Origin: Acuticoccus sp963704595
Lineage (GTDB): Bacteria; Pseudomonadota; Alphaproteobacteria; Rhizobiales; Amorphaceae
DNA: 64,000 nt
Assembly (NCBI GenBank): GCA_963704595.1
Contig: OY969922.1
Span: 1,674,001 to 1,738,000, forward strand
Direction: 5' to 3'
Shown: positions 25,418 to 34,265 of the stretch, in pieces
Position numbering within the stretch: the stretch's first letter is position 1
How the letters are laid out: each line of letters opens with the position of its first letter
Notes under the pieces: model-generated
What the model was told of the DNA's origin: nothing
The model's database searches: none
Seen by the model: only the letters and a program-made list of their open reading frames with translations
Program-made: the position numbers and the translations under genes

Positions 25418-27039
25418 GCCGGTTCCTTGTGAGCGGGCTCTGGGGTCTCGTCATCGGGCGCCATCGCGGCTTCGCGGAGGGTGGCGAGGTGCATGATGTC
25501 TTCCTGCGTGGTCTCGCCGCCGCCGGGGAGGATGCCGGTGAGGCGGCCCTCGCACATCACCGCGATCCGGTGCGAGAGGCGCATGATCTCCGGCAGGTCG
25601 GACGAAATGACGATGATCGCGCGGCTCTGCCGGGCAAGCTCGTTGAGGAGGCGGTAGATCTCGGACTTGGCGCCGACGTCGATGCCGCGGGTCGGCTCGT
25701 CGAAGATCAGGATCTCGCTGTCGCGCAGGAGCCACTTGGCGATGACGACCTTCTGCTGGTTGCCGCCGGAGAGGAAGCGCACCTCCTGCCGGTCCGACGG
25801 GGTGCGGATCGACAGCGTCTCGATGAAGCGCTCGGCGGCCTCGCGCATTCCGCGCTCGTCGAGCCCGCCGAGGGTACCGGTGAACCGGTCCATCGAGGCC
25901 ATGGCGACGTTGGCGCGCACGGTCATCGGCGTCGCGAGGCCGAAGTGCTTGCGGTCCTCCGAGAGGTAGCCGATCCCGGCGGCCACGGCGTCCGCAGGGC
26001 TCGCGATCTCGACCTCCGTGCCGTCGACGAGAATGGTGCCGGAATCGCGCGGGTCGGCACCGAAGATGGCACGGGCGACCTCGGTCCGCCCGGCGCCCAT
26101 CAGCCCCGCGAAGCCGAGGATCTCGCCCTTCTTCACGCTGAAGCTGACGTTTCGGATGGCGTTGCCGCGCGAAAGGTTGCGCACCTCGAGCGCGACGGTG
26201 GCATCGCGCAGGTCGGGCACGGTCACCTTCTCATCGGTGAGCGTGCGGCCGACCATCATGGTGATGATCTCCGACACCGGCGTGTCGGCGGCATTCACCG
26301 TGCCGACGGTCTCGCCGTCGCGCATCACGGTGACGCGGTCGGCGATCCGCTTCAGCTCGTCCATCTTGTGGCTGATGTAGATGATGCCGACGCCTTCGGC
26401 CTTCAGCCTGCGGATGATGACGAAGAGCTCGTCCACCTCCCGGTCGTTCAGCGCCGCGGTCGGCTCGTCCATGATGAGGACGCGCGAGCGGAACGACAGC
26501 GCCTTCGCGATCTCCACCATCTGCTGCTTGGCGATCGTCAGCGTGCCGACCACCACGCGCGGATCGAGCGCAAGGTTCATCGACTTGAAGATCTCGGCCG
26601 CGTTGCGGTTGAGCGCGGCCTCGTCGAGCCGGCCGAAGCTGCGGCGCGGCTCGCGGCCGATGAAGATGTTCTGCGCGGCCGTCAGATCGTTCATCAGGGC
26701 GAGTTCCTGATGGATGATGCAGATGCCGGCGTCCTGTGCCTCGCGCGGGCTCGTGATCGTCGCGGGCTTGCCGTCGACCAGCATCGTGCCGCCATCGCGC
26801 TGGTAGATGCCCGAGACGATCTTCATCAGCGTCGACTTGCCGGCGCCGTTCTCGCCCATCAGCGCGTGAACTTCGCCGGGCTTCAGCGTGAAGGAGGCGT
26901 TGCCGAGGGCAATCACTCCGGGAAAGCGCTTGGTGATGCCTTCCAGCTCGATGAGTGGGGTCAGTGTCGGCCTCCGGGTTTCCTCCGTCGGCGGCCCGCC
27001 TTCTGTGGACGGTGCCGCGATGCTTCGCGAGGGAAACAT
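25414..27039 (-). CDS. CUT2-type sugar ABC transporter ATPase (RbsA-like, double cassette)
   Basis: Fused two-cassette ATPase, 541 residues. The first cassette has Walker A GENGAGKSTLMK, the IIHQELALM region, and Walker B VLIMDEPTAAL. The second has the degenerate Walker A typical of this family (GLMGAGRTEVARAIFG), signature LSGGNQQKVVIAKWL, and Walker B ILIFDEPTRGID. The ATG at 27039 adds a short unusual leader (MFPSRSIAAPSTEG) before the conserved start LIELEGITKRFPGV, so the true start may be later. It begins 46 bp after the stop of the ATP-grasp gene upstream, on the same strand. Confidence 0.93.
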   Translation of the reverse strand: MFPSRSIAAPSTEGGPPTEETRRPTLTPLIELEGITKRFPGVIALGNASFTLKPGEVHALMGENGAGKSTLMKIVSGIYQRDGGTMLVDGKPATITSPREAQDAGICIIHQELALMNDLTAAQNIFIGREPRRSFGRLDEAALNRNAAEIFKSMNLALDPRVVVGTLTIAKQQMVEIAKALSFRSRVLIMDEPTAALNDREVDELFVIIRRLKAEGVGIIYISHKMDELKRIADRVTVMRDGETVGTVNAADTPVSEIITMMVGRTLTDEKVTVPDLRDATVALEVRNLSRGNAIRNVSFSVKKGEILGFAGLMGAGRTEVARAIFGADPRDSGTILVDGTEVEIASPADAVAAGIGYLSEDRKHFGLATPMTVRANVAMASMDRFTGTLGGLDERGMREAAERFIETLSIRTPSDRQEVRFLSGGNQQKVVIAKWLLRDSEILIFDEPTRGIDVGAKSEIYRLLNELARQSRAIIVISSDLPEIMRLSHRIAVMCEGRLTGILPGGGETTQEDIMHLATLREAAMAPDDETPEPAHKEPA

Positions 27040-27085
27040 GGCGCCTGCAAGCGGTCAATCGTCCGATTAAACCAGACCGGACGCG

Positions 27086-28308
27086 TCAGCCGGCATGGAC
27101 GGTGACCGTCTCGCCGATCTCGTTCAGGATGCCGCGGAGGGTGTCGTAGTCCTCGTGGCGCACGCGGGCCCAGGCGTTCGCCATGTAGCCGGCGGCGACG
27201 GGCTGGGTCGGCGTGCCGGGGTCGGGGAAATGGTGGCCGACGATGTTGCCGCCGTACTTGTCCCAGATCCGGTCGGCGCCGCTGTAGCCGGTGATCCGGC
27301 CGTCCCGCTCCGGGCGGAGCGCGATGATGCCGCAGGCGTAGCGGCGGGAGGGGGCCGTTTCGGTGCGGCCGTGGCAGACCGCCATCGCCCACTCGCGGTA
27401 GAGGTCGAACTCGTTGCCGGCGCAGTAGCTGTCCCACTGGCCGACGCCGGGCGGCCGGCAGCCGATCTCGGAGAAGCGCAGCCCCTTGGGGCCGAAGAAC
27501 CACTCCATGTGCGTGGCGGCCGTCCAGATGCCGAGCGCCTCGATCACGCGCCGGCCCATCTCCTTCACCTCGCCGTAGGCCTCGGCGTTCATCCGGTTGG
27601 TGGCGACGATCTGCGGCGAGATCCAGCGCGTGCGCATCGCCTCGAGCACGTTGGGGTAATAGTGGCTGATGAAGTCGTGGCGTGACGCGGCCTTCCACGC
27701 AGAGCGTGTCGTAGAAGCCCTCGTGCCCTTCCACGAACTCCTCGATGGCGGCGGGCGCGCCGTCGAGCGAGACCGCTTTCGCGCACGACCCGCGCCAGCT
27801 CCTCGGTGTCGCCTGCGCGGAAGGTGCCGGCCGCGCCCGCTGCGGCGCGCGGCTTGACGATGACGGGGAAGCCGAATGCGCCGGCAAAATCGAACGCCTC
27901 CGCGGCGGACGAGATGCCGGCCGAGGCCGCCGTCGGCACGCCCGCTGCGCGCAGAACGTCCTTCATCACCACCTTGTCGCGGCAGAGATACGCGGTGCGG
28001 GAGGTGATGCCCGGAATGCCGGTGCGCTCGCGCACATGGGCGACGGGGAGGGTGTGCGCCTCGATCACGGTTTCCAGCCGGTCGACCCAGAACTGATCCT
28101 GCGCCTTGCGCACAGCCCATTCCAGCGCGCCCTCGTCGGTGACGGAGCCGATCTGCTGGTAGCTCGCGAGGCGCTGGCGGGTTTCATCGTCCAGCCACTC
28201 GTAGGGCTTCTCGCCGATGCCGTGGACGGTGGCGCCGACGCTGTGCAGCGCGCGGACGAATTCGCGCTGGTTGCGGGGAAAGGCCGGCTCGATGAAGAGG
28301 ACATTCAT
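27086..28308 (-). CDS. ATP-grasp ligase A (two single-base frame breaks)
   Basis: ATP-grasp carboxylate-amine/thiol ligase, about 406 residues when two extra bases are removed. It begins MNVLFIEPAFPRNQREFVRA. The central ATP-binding region has CRDKVVMKDVLRAAGVPTAA and FGFPVIVKPRAAAGAAGTFR, and the active-site strand is KGLRFSEIGCRPPGVGQWDS. The reading frame breaks at ~27777-27779 (one extra base in AAA, minus sense) and ~27679-27681 (one extra base before HDFISHYYPN). The protein reads well on both sides of each. Last gene of the amide-ligase cluster; it starts 5 bp after the esterase. Substrates unknown. Probably intact with sequence errors, but a true pseudogene is not excluded. Confidence 0.8.
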
Positions 28309-28312
28309 GGGA

Positions 28313-29044
28313 TCAGGCCATCTCGTTGAGGTACTTGGGAAGCATCTCGCGCCATGTCGGCCAGTCGTGCTCGTAGTTGGGGCCCCAGTTGTCGACCCTG
28401 TTGGGGACGCGCTTGCGGCCGAGGATCCCGGCGAGGCGCCAGGCCTCGTCCGGGCTCTCCCACCGTCCCTCGCCGAACGCGAGGAGGATGAAGCGGCGCT
28501 GGAGCATGGCGAGGAGGTCGCCGCTCATCCCTTCGGCGAAGAGGAGCGGGGAGGAGAGGTAGAAGTCGCCATTTCCCTTGAAGCGAAGCAGCGGCTCGAG
28601 ATCGTAGCTGCCGCTCATGCCGATGGCGGCGCGGAACAGCCACGGATAGCGGCAGGTGACGGCGACCGCCTTGAAGGCGCCGATCGAGGCACCTGCGGCA
28701 ATGACTTCGATGTCGTCGCTCCTGCAGTCAGTGCGGATGGCGGGGACGACCTCGTGGGCGACGAACTCCTCGAAGCCGTTGAGGAGCCAGCAGCGGTACT
28801 CGACCGAGCCCCATTTGGCGGCAAGCGCACGGCCGGCGACGGAATCCACCGAGTAGACCTTGATCCGCCCCGCCTCGATCAGCGGCCACAGCGCGTCGAT
28901 CATCCCCATCCGCTCGGCCTCCTCCGCATCGCCGCCGGCGGTGGGAAAGAGGAGGACCGGTGTGCCGAAACGGCCCCAGCGGACGAGGGTTGCCGTCTCT
29001 CCGATCCGGTCCGAATGCCAGCTAGAAGCCGTCTTGATCGCCAT
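28313..29044 (-). CDS. esterase-fold serine hydrolase A (amide-ligase cluster)
   Basis: Putative esterase of the esterase D/antigen 85-like alpha/beta group, 243 residues. The strand-nucleophile region is IEVIAAGASIGAFKAVAVT, with the probable serine in GASIG. Other landmarks are TPVLLFPTAGGDAEEAERM and RAAIGMSGSYDLEP; the late histidine may be in YEHDWPTWREML. No signal peptide, so cytoplasmic. It overlaps the end of ATP-grasp gene B by 23 bp and is followed by ATP-grasp gene A after 4 bp. In such clusters hydrolases may release, proofread or trans-acylate the ligase product; the reaction is unknown. Confidence 0.8.
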   Translation of the reverse strand: MAIKTASSWHSDRIGETATLVRWGRFGTPVLLFPTAGGDAEEAERMGMIDALWPLIEAGRIKVYSVDSVAGRALAAKWGSVEYRCWLLNGFEEFVAHEVVPAIRTDCRSDDIEVIAAGASIGAFKAVAVTCRYPWLFRAAIGMSGSYDLEPLLRFKGNGDFYLSSPLLFAEGMSGDLLAMLQRRFILLAFGEGRWESPDEAWRLAGILGRKRVPNRVDNWGPNYEHDWPTWREMLPKYLNEMA

Positions 29045-30282
29045 GGCGCCCTTCCTGCTCGCGCCACGTCTGAACGCGCTGGAAGAACATCTCGGTGAAC
29101 TCCTCCACCTCGTGCGGCGGGAACAGGGCGCGCACCTTCTGGTGGACAGCGTCGCGCATGGTCGCGGAGCCGAAGAAGTCGTAGGCGAGCTCGTCGAGGT
29201 GGCCGAGGTGGGTGCGGCAGAAGTCGCGGAAGCGCTCGGTCTCGAACCGCTCGTGCGCGATCTTCGCGTATTCCTCCAGCCGCTCGGTGAGCGGCAGGTC
29301 GCGTGCGGCCACGGCGAAGAAGGGCTCCCAGTCCAGCGTCTTCCTCATCTTCTTGTCGGTGGCGGCGGCGAAGATCGACCAGCGAAGGTTCGCCTTGATC
29401 AGCCACGGGAAGTGGTAGTGGAGGCTCGTCACCTGGCTGTCCGGGCAGGCGTTGGCAAAGTCGATCGGGTGCCAGATCGCCGTCGCGCAGCAGCGCCTCG
29501 CAGGAGTTGAAGTCCCATCCGAAGAAGGCGTTGATGGTGAGGGTGGTGTTCTCCAGCATCCGCTCGTCTTCGGCGGAAAGGAAGCCGGTCTCCATGCGGT
29601 AGCGGTCGTGGAGGGGAGCGGTGGGGTCGTAGTTGACCTTGCGCGTCTGCGGCCCGAGGCCGACGCAGCGCACGAACCGCTCGAACGGCAGGACGGCGGC
29701 CTGGAGGTTCATCACCTCGGTGCCGCTGGCGTCGTAGTCGCGCTGGAACTCCCACGCGTTGTCGATCTTGGAGACGCCCTTCCACCCGCCGCCGTGGTAG
29801 GGCTTCATGAAGAACGGGTAGCCGATCTTGTCGCCGATCTCCTCCAGCGAGAACATCCGCGCGTACTGGCGCAGCGTCGCCTCGAGATCGTCCGCCTTGT
29901 CGTACGCTTTCGGCGGCAGGAGCCATGTATCGGGGATGGGAAGGCCGAGGCGCATCATCGCGCAGTACGAGGTGTGCTTCTCGTTCGACTGGAGCGACCA
30001 CGGGTTGTTGTAGACGTAGAGGTCGTTGAGGACGATGGCCTTCTTGATCCACTCGCGGCTCATCGAATACCAGTGGGTGAGCCGGTCGATCACCACGTCG
30101 TACTTCACCGGCTGGCGCAGGTTGAACGGCTCGATTGTGACGCGCTCGACGTTGAAGTCGAGACGCTGGCCGTCGAGCGACATGCCGTCGAGCTTCAGAC
30201 CTTCGAACAGGCTCTCGTAGCAGATGGGCCAGCAGATATCGGCGCCGAGCGAAAGGCCGATGTTGACGTTGCGATCTGCCAT
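29022..30282 (-). CDS. ATP-grasp ligase B (glutathione-synthase-like; one frame break)
   Basis: ATP-grasp ligase unlike ligase A, about 419 residues once one extra base is removed. Landmarks are VVIDRLTHWYSMSREWIKKA, SLQSNEKHTSYCAMMRLGLP, the ATP-lysine strand KIGYPFFMKPYHGGGWKGVS, and the metal-binding end TINAFFGWDFNSCEAL followed by PIDFANACPDSQVTSLH. The frame breaks at ~29477-29482, where one extra base interrupts the strand RDG-IWHPIDFAN. Downstream of that, ~140 helical residues complete the protein. The ATG at 30282 has GGGGAGAG upstream. It overlaps the esterase gene and follows the second hydrolase by 42 bp. Product unknown. Confidence 0.8.
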
Positions 30283-30324
30283 GGTCTCTCCCCTGCAACG
30301 CTTACCCGCAAGGGAGCGCCTAGT

Positions 30325-31482
30325 TTATCGGGGAGTATCTGACCGGTTTAGCGTCCACATCAAGCCGTCGCGCAGTTGATCGCGCCAGTTGTGCCAGTGA
30401 TGGCCGTCCCATGCACTCTCTGAACTGCACGTCCACACCCTGCTCGCGCAGGAAGCCCGCAAGTTTCCGGTTCTCGTCGGCAAGACCTTCGAGTTCGCCG
30501 GTGGAGACGAACGCACGCGCGCCGGCGAGCCTTGGCGCCCGCCGTAGCACCGCGACGAGCTTTGCGATCCGCGCGAAAACCGGATGGTCGCGCGATTGCA
30601 GCGTCTTCTGGTCGAGGATGAACGAGCCGGACTGGAGAATGAGGCCGCCGAACACGCCGGGGAAGCGGAACGCCGTGGAGAGCGAGGCGACGGCCCCGAG
30701 GCTCGCGCCGAGCAGGACGCGGTCGGCAGGATCCTCCGCGACCTTGAGCCGGGCCTCAAGCGCAGGCAGCATCTCCTGCACGATGTAGCGCGCATGGCGG
30801 CGCCCGCGCGGATACTCGCCGATCCGGTCGCCAGTCTGCACCAGCGCCGCTACGACGGGCGGAATGTCTCCGGCGGCGATGAGGTTGTCGAGCGCGACGG
30901 AGAGGCTGGCGTAGGTCACGAAATCGTCGCCGTCGTGGATGACGACGAGCGGGTAGGGTGCCTCGGCGTCGTATCCCGGCGGCAGGTAGAACCGCTCGTG
31001 GCGCGTCTCGCCGAACGTCTCGCTCCAGACCTCGAACGGCTCGATGCTGCCCTCTGGGGCGCCGCGGTCCTCGGTCCAGGCGGGGCGGCGGTAGCCATGG
31101 GTTGCGCAGACGGAGTTCTCGCCGAAGGGGTCGGCGGCGCGGTCGGGGTTCTGGTGGTCGTTCTGCCACTCCTCGTGGTCGCCGTAGCGCACCGCGAGCT
31201 TGTACTCGAACCGGCCGCCGTCCTCGACGGGAAGGGCGAGGAGCCACAGGTCCGTGTCCGGACACGCGGCGGAAGGCGGCGCGGTCGATCCCGGCATTGA
31301 TCCAGCGGACGAGCTCGACCCCGTCGGCATGGCCGCGCCACGCGAACAGCGCGCTGCCGGGCTCGATCAGCGGGAAGGTGTGGCGGCCGAGGAAGTGGTC
31401 GACCGCCTCCGGGGTCGGCTGCTGATCCACGCAGCGCCGCGGCTGCCGGGTGCAGGCGCGGGCCTGATGCGCTGCGGTCCAT
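30325..31482 (-). CDS. esterase-fold serine hydrolase B (enterochelin esterase-like; frame breaks)
   Basis: Hydrolase of the enterochelin-esterase/Fes type, about 384 residues after removing extra bases. An N-terminal carbohydrate-binding-module-like domain (FAWRGHADGVELVRWINAG, then FEYKLAVRYGDHEEWQND) precedes the catalytic domain: PYPLVVIHDGDDFVTYASL, the nucleophile in LLGASLGAVASLSTAF, and the histidine in DGHHWHNWRDQL. Breaks with one extra base each lie at ~31259-31262 and ~30411-30412. A third near 31430 is needed if translation starts at the ATG at 31482; otherwise a GTG just inside that point is the start. It lies between the carboxylate-amine ligase and ATP-grasp B. Confidence 0.72.
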
Positions 31483-31615
31483 GGTCCTCGAACGGCCTTT
31501 CCGGTTGGCACTGCCCATCTAGCGGCCGTTGCCTGCCCGGGACTGAGCGACCGCACATAGGGTGCTGTTCGCTTGTGCACAATGCGACGCCATCGCCTCA
31601 GCCATGCAGCGTCTC

Positions 31616-32767
31616 CTAGGGGAACACCGGCGCGTCGACCGCGACGGACTGCTCCACCAGCCAGTCGACGACCTTCACCTGCGCGTCGCGCTCGGTCTCG
31701 CCGGCCTCCAGCGCCGTGTTGAAGACCTTGAGCTGGTGGTCGGCGCTGGTGCCGCGGGCGACGATGGCCCTGGCGTTCTCCACCTCGGCGCGGCAGCCCA
31801 TCGCGTCCGCGCTGTCCCCCAGCACCTCGATCATCTCTTCCACCAGATCCGCAAACGGCACTTTCTTGCGGATGCCGAAGTCGCCCAGCTCCGCCTCGAT
31901 GCCGTAGCGCTGGGCGCGCCACTTGTTCTCCTGCACCAGAAGGCGGCGGTACTGGCGCCAGCGCTGGTTGTTCTTGCGAAGGTGCAGCAGGAACGCGAGC
32001 GTCGCCTGGTAGAGCGCGGCGATGGTGAGGCCGTCCTCGACGTAGGTGCAGATGTCGCAGACGCGGAGTTCCAGCGTCGGGTGGTTGCTGGAGGGGCGGA
32101 TGTCCCACCAGATCTTCGACGGGTCGGTGACCATGCCGGTGGCGGCGAGATCGTCGGTGAGCTCGGTCCAGTCGCTCCAGCTCTCGAAGGTTTCCGGCAG
32201 GCCCGAGCGGGGCAGGTCGCCGATGATGATCGGGCGGAACGCCTTCAGCCCCGTGTCGTGCCCCTCCCAGAAGGGCGAGGAGGTGGAAAGCGCCAGAAGG
32301 TGCGGCATGAAGTAGGTGACCTGGCCCATCAGGTCGACACGCATGTTCTTGTCCTCGATCCCGGCGTGGACGTGCATCCCGCAGATCGACATGCGGCGCG
32401 CCAGCGTCCGGTGCTCGGCGCCGATGATCCGGTAGCGCTCCATGTCCACCGGCTCCTGCTCGTGCCAGTGCGACCAGGGGTGGGTGGAGGCGGCGATCAT
32501 CCGCATCCCGTGGTCCCTGGCGGCTTCCGCGACGGCAAGGCGCATGGCGACCAGCTCGGCGCGCGCATCGGCGACCGTGTGGCAGACGCCTGTGCCGATC
32601 TCCACCTGGCTCTGCAGAAACTCGTGCGTCACCTTGTTGCCGAGGACTTCCTTGCACCGCGCCATGAAACCCTTGGGCGGCCGGGAGGCCAGCGCACGCG
32701 TTTCGGGGTCGATCAGAAGATATTCTTCTTCGATGCCGATCGTGATCTTCTCACCCATCGCGGCCAT
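31616..32767 (-). CDS. YbdK-type carboxylate-amine ligase (GCS2 family)
   Basis: Glutamine-synthetase-fold ligase of the glutamate-cysteine ligase 2/YbdK family, 383 residues. It joins a carboxylate to an amine using ATP; E. coli YbdK has weak glutamate-cysteine ligase activity. Motifs are ITIGIEEEYLLIDPETRALA, EFLQSQVEIGTGVCH, STHPWSHWHEQEP, CGMHVHAGIEDKNMRVDLM and SSNHPTLELRVCDICT, with the metal-binding Glu and His residues present. The ATG at 32767 has GGAAGG 7 nt upstream. First gene of the cluster that continues with two hydrolases and two ATP-grasp ligases. The true substrates are unknown. Confidence 0.9.
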   Translation of the reverse strand: MAAMGEKITIGIEEEYLLIDPETRALASRPPKGFMARCKEVLGNKVTHEFLQSQVEIGTGVCHTVADARAELVAMRLAVAEAARDHGMRMIAASTHPWSHWHEQEPVDMERYRIIGAEHRTLARRMSICGMHVHAGIEDKNMRVDLMGQVTYFMPHLLALSTSSPFWEGHDTGLKAFRPIIIGDLPRSGLPETFESWSDWTELTDDLAATGMVTDPSKIWWDIRPSSNHPTLELRVCDICTYVEDGLTIAALYQATLAFLLHLRKNNQRWRQYRRLLVQENKWRAQRYGIEAELGDFGIRKKVPFADLVEEMIEVLGDSADAMGCRAEVENARAIVARGTSADHQLKVFNTALEAGETERDAQVKVVDWLVEQSVAVDAPVFP

Positions 32768-32969
32768 TGCGGCACCTTCCCCTTGCGGTCATAGGTGCAT
32801 CCAAGCGGGCGTCGGAGATTTTCGCAAGAATTGTCGATCGGCGCGGGAAAGAAATCCCGCCGCATTTCAGGGCATGTCAGGACTGTTACGGCTGTCAGCA
32901 GACTGGCAGTTGTCCCGGACCCGCCATCATGGTCTGTCGGCCGCCGAAGCCGCAGGAGAAGCAACCACC

Positions 32970-33590
32970 ATGGCACTCACCTTCTACACCAACCCCCAAT
33001 CACGCGGCCGCACGGCGCGGTGGATGCTGGAGGAGCTCGCCGTCCCCTACGACACGGTGCTGCTCGGCTACGGCGAACCGATGAAGAGCGCGGACTATCT
33101 CGCCATCAACCCCATGGGAAAGGTGCCGGCAATCGTCCACGACGGCACGGTTGTCACCGAAGTCGCCGCGATCTGCGCCTACCTCGCCGATGCGTTTCCC
33201 AAGGCCGGGCTTGCCGCCACCGGGGCCGACCGCGGCGCGTACTACCGCTGGCTGTTCTTCGCGGCCGGCCCGCTGGAGGCCGCGGTGACGGCGCGGGCGC
33301 TCGGCCTCGAGGCGCCGGCGGAGCGGGCGCAGATGGTGGGCTACGGCAGCTACGATCTCACGGTCAGCGCGCTGGAGACCGCCGTTGCGGGAAGGGACTA
33401 CATCGCCGGCGACAAGTTCACCGCGGCGGACCTCTACGTCGGGTCAAACATTGCGTTCGGCACCATGTTCGGCACGTTGCCGAAGCTCCCGGCGTTCGAG
33501 GCCTACACGGGCCGGCTGATGCAGCGCGAGGCCTTCCAGCGCGCATCGGCGCTCGACGATGCGGCCGCCGCCGCGCAGCCGTCGGGCTGA
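32970..33590 (+). CDS. glutathione S-transferase family protein
   Basis: Cytosolic GST of 206 residues. The thioredoxin-like N-domain starts LTFYTNPQSRGRTARWMLEE; the cis-proline and glutathione gamma-Glu contact are in MGKVPAIVHDGTVVTEVAAI. The helical C-domain has the N-capping box ADLYVGSNI. Serine or arginine near residue 10-14 is the likely catalytic position. The ATG at 32970 follows GGAGA by 9 nt. It diverges from the amide-ligase cluster by 202 bp and is followed after 9 bp by the ceramidase-family gene, so the two may be co-transcribed. Confidence 0.9.
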   Translation: MALTFYTNPQSRGRTARWMLEELAVPYDTVLLGYGEPMKSADYLAINPMGKVPAIVHDGTVVTEVAAICAYLADAFPKAGLAATGADRGAYYRWLFFAAGPLEAAVTARALGLEAPAERAQMVGYGSYDLTVSALETAVAGRDYIAGDKFTAADLYVGSNIAFGTMFGTLPKLPAFEAYTGRLMQREAFQRASALDDAAAAAQPSG

Positions 33591-33599
33591 CGCCGCGCC

Positions 33600-34265
33600 A
33601 TGGAGTGGACCCGCCAGCTCGACAATTATTGCGAACGCCTCGACCCGACCTTCTGGGCCGAGCCGCTCAACGCGATCACCAACGCCGCCTTCATCGTCGC
33701 CGCGATCGTTTCGCTGGTGGTTGCCCGGCGCCTCGGCAGGCTCGACTGGCCGGTGGCGTTGCTGGCGGCAATCATCGCCATCGTCGGCACCGGGTCGTTC
33801 CTGTTCCACACGTTCGCCACCGTCTGGGCGGTGATGGCGGACGTGATCCCGATCCAGCTCTTCATCCTGTTCTACTTCGCGCTCGCGATGCGCCGCTTCG
33901 CCGGCCTCCCCTGGTGGGGCGCGCTTCTGGCCACGGCCGTCTTCATGGCGATCTCGTTCGTCGGCGGCAGCCTGTTCGGCCGCGTCTTCGGCGACGCGCT
34001 GAACGGCTCCGAGGGCTACCTCACGCCGCTCCTCGCCCTCATCGTGGTCGGCCTCTGGCTGCGGTCCCGCGGGCGGGCCGAGGCGGGCGGCGCGCTGGTC
34101 GCCGGCGGCCTTCTCTTCGCCGTCTCGCTCACCTTCCGGACCATCGACGCCGGTGTGTGCCCCTCCTTCGCGGCGGGCACACACTTCCTGTGGCACATCC
34201 TCAACGGCGTGCTTCTGGGCTACCTCACCATCGCGATGGCGCGGTTCGGCCGCGTGGCCGGCTAG
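33600..34265 (+). CDS. ceramidase-family membrane protein
   Basis: Seven-helix membrane protein of the alkaline ceramidase (CREST) family, 221 residues. Starting LDNYCERLDPTFWAEPLNAI, it has the conserved GTGSFLFHTFATVWAVMADV segment, with Ser, His and Asp that bind zinc in the eukaryotic enzymes. The late histidine motif is GTHFLWHILNGVLLGYL. In bacteria the substrate is usually unproven; sphingolipid-like or other N-acyl lipids are possible. Its TAG overlaps the TAG of the convergent tpiA gene (34262-34265). Confidence 0.85.
   Translation: MEWTRQLDNYCERLDPTFWAEPLNAITNAAFIVAAIVSLVVARRLGRLDWPVALLAAIIAIVGTGSFLFHTFATVWAVMADVIPIQLFILFYFALAMRRFAGLPWWGALLATAVFMAISFVGGSLFGRVFGDALNGSEGYLTPLLALIVVGLWLRSRGRAEAGGALVAGGLLFAVSLTFRTIDAGVCPSFAAGTHFLWHILNGVLLGYLTIAMARFGRVAG

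Noticed and set aside
27086..32767. Decayed pseudogene island
   Set aside because: All breaks are single extra bases with intact protein on both sides, and the same pattern is found in lexA, trpC and urt genes, so sequence error is more likely than decay.
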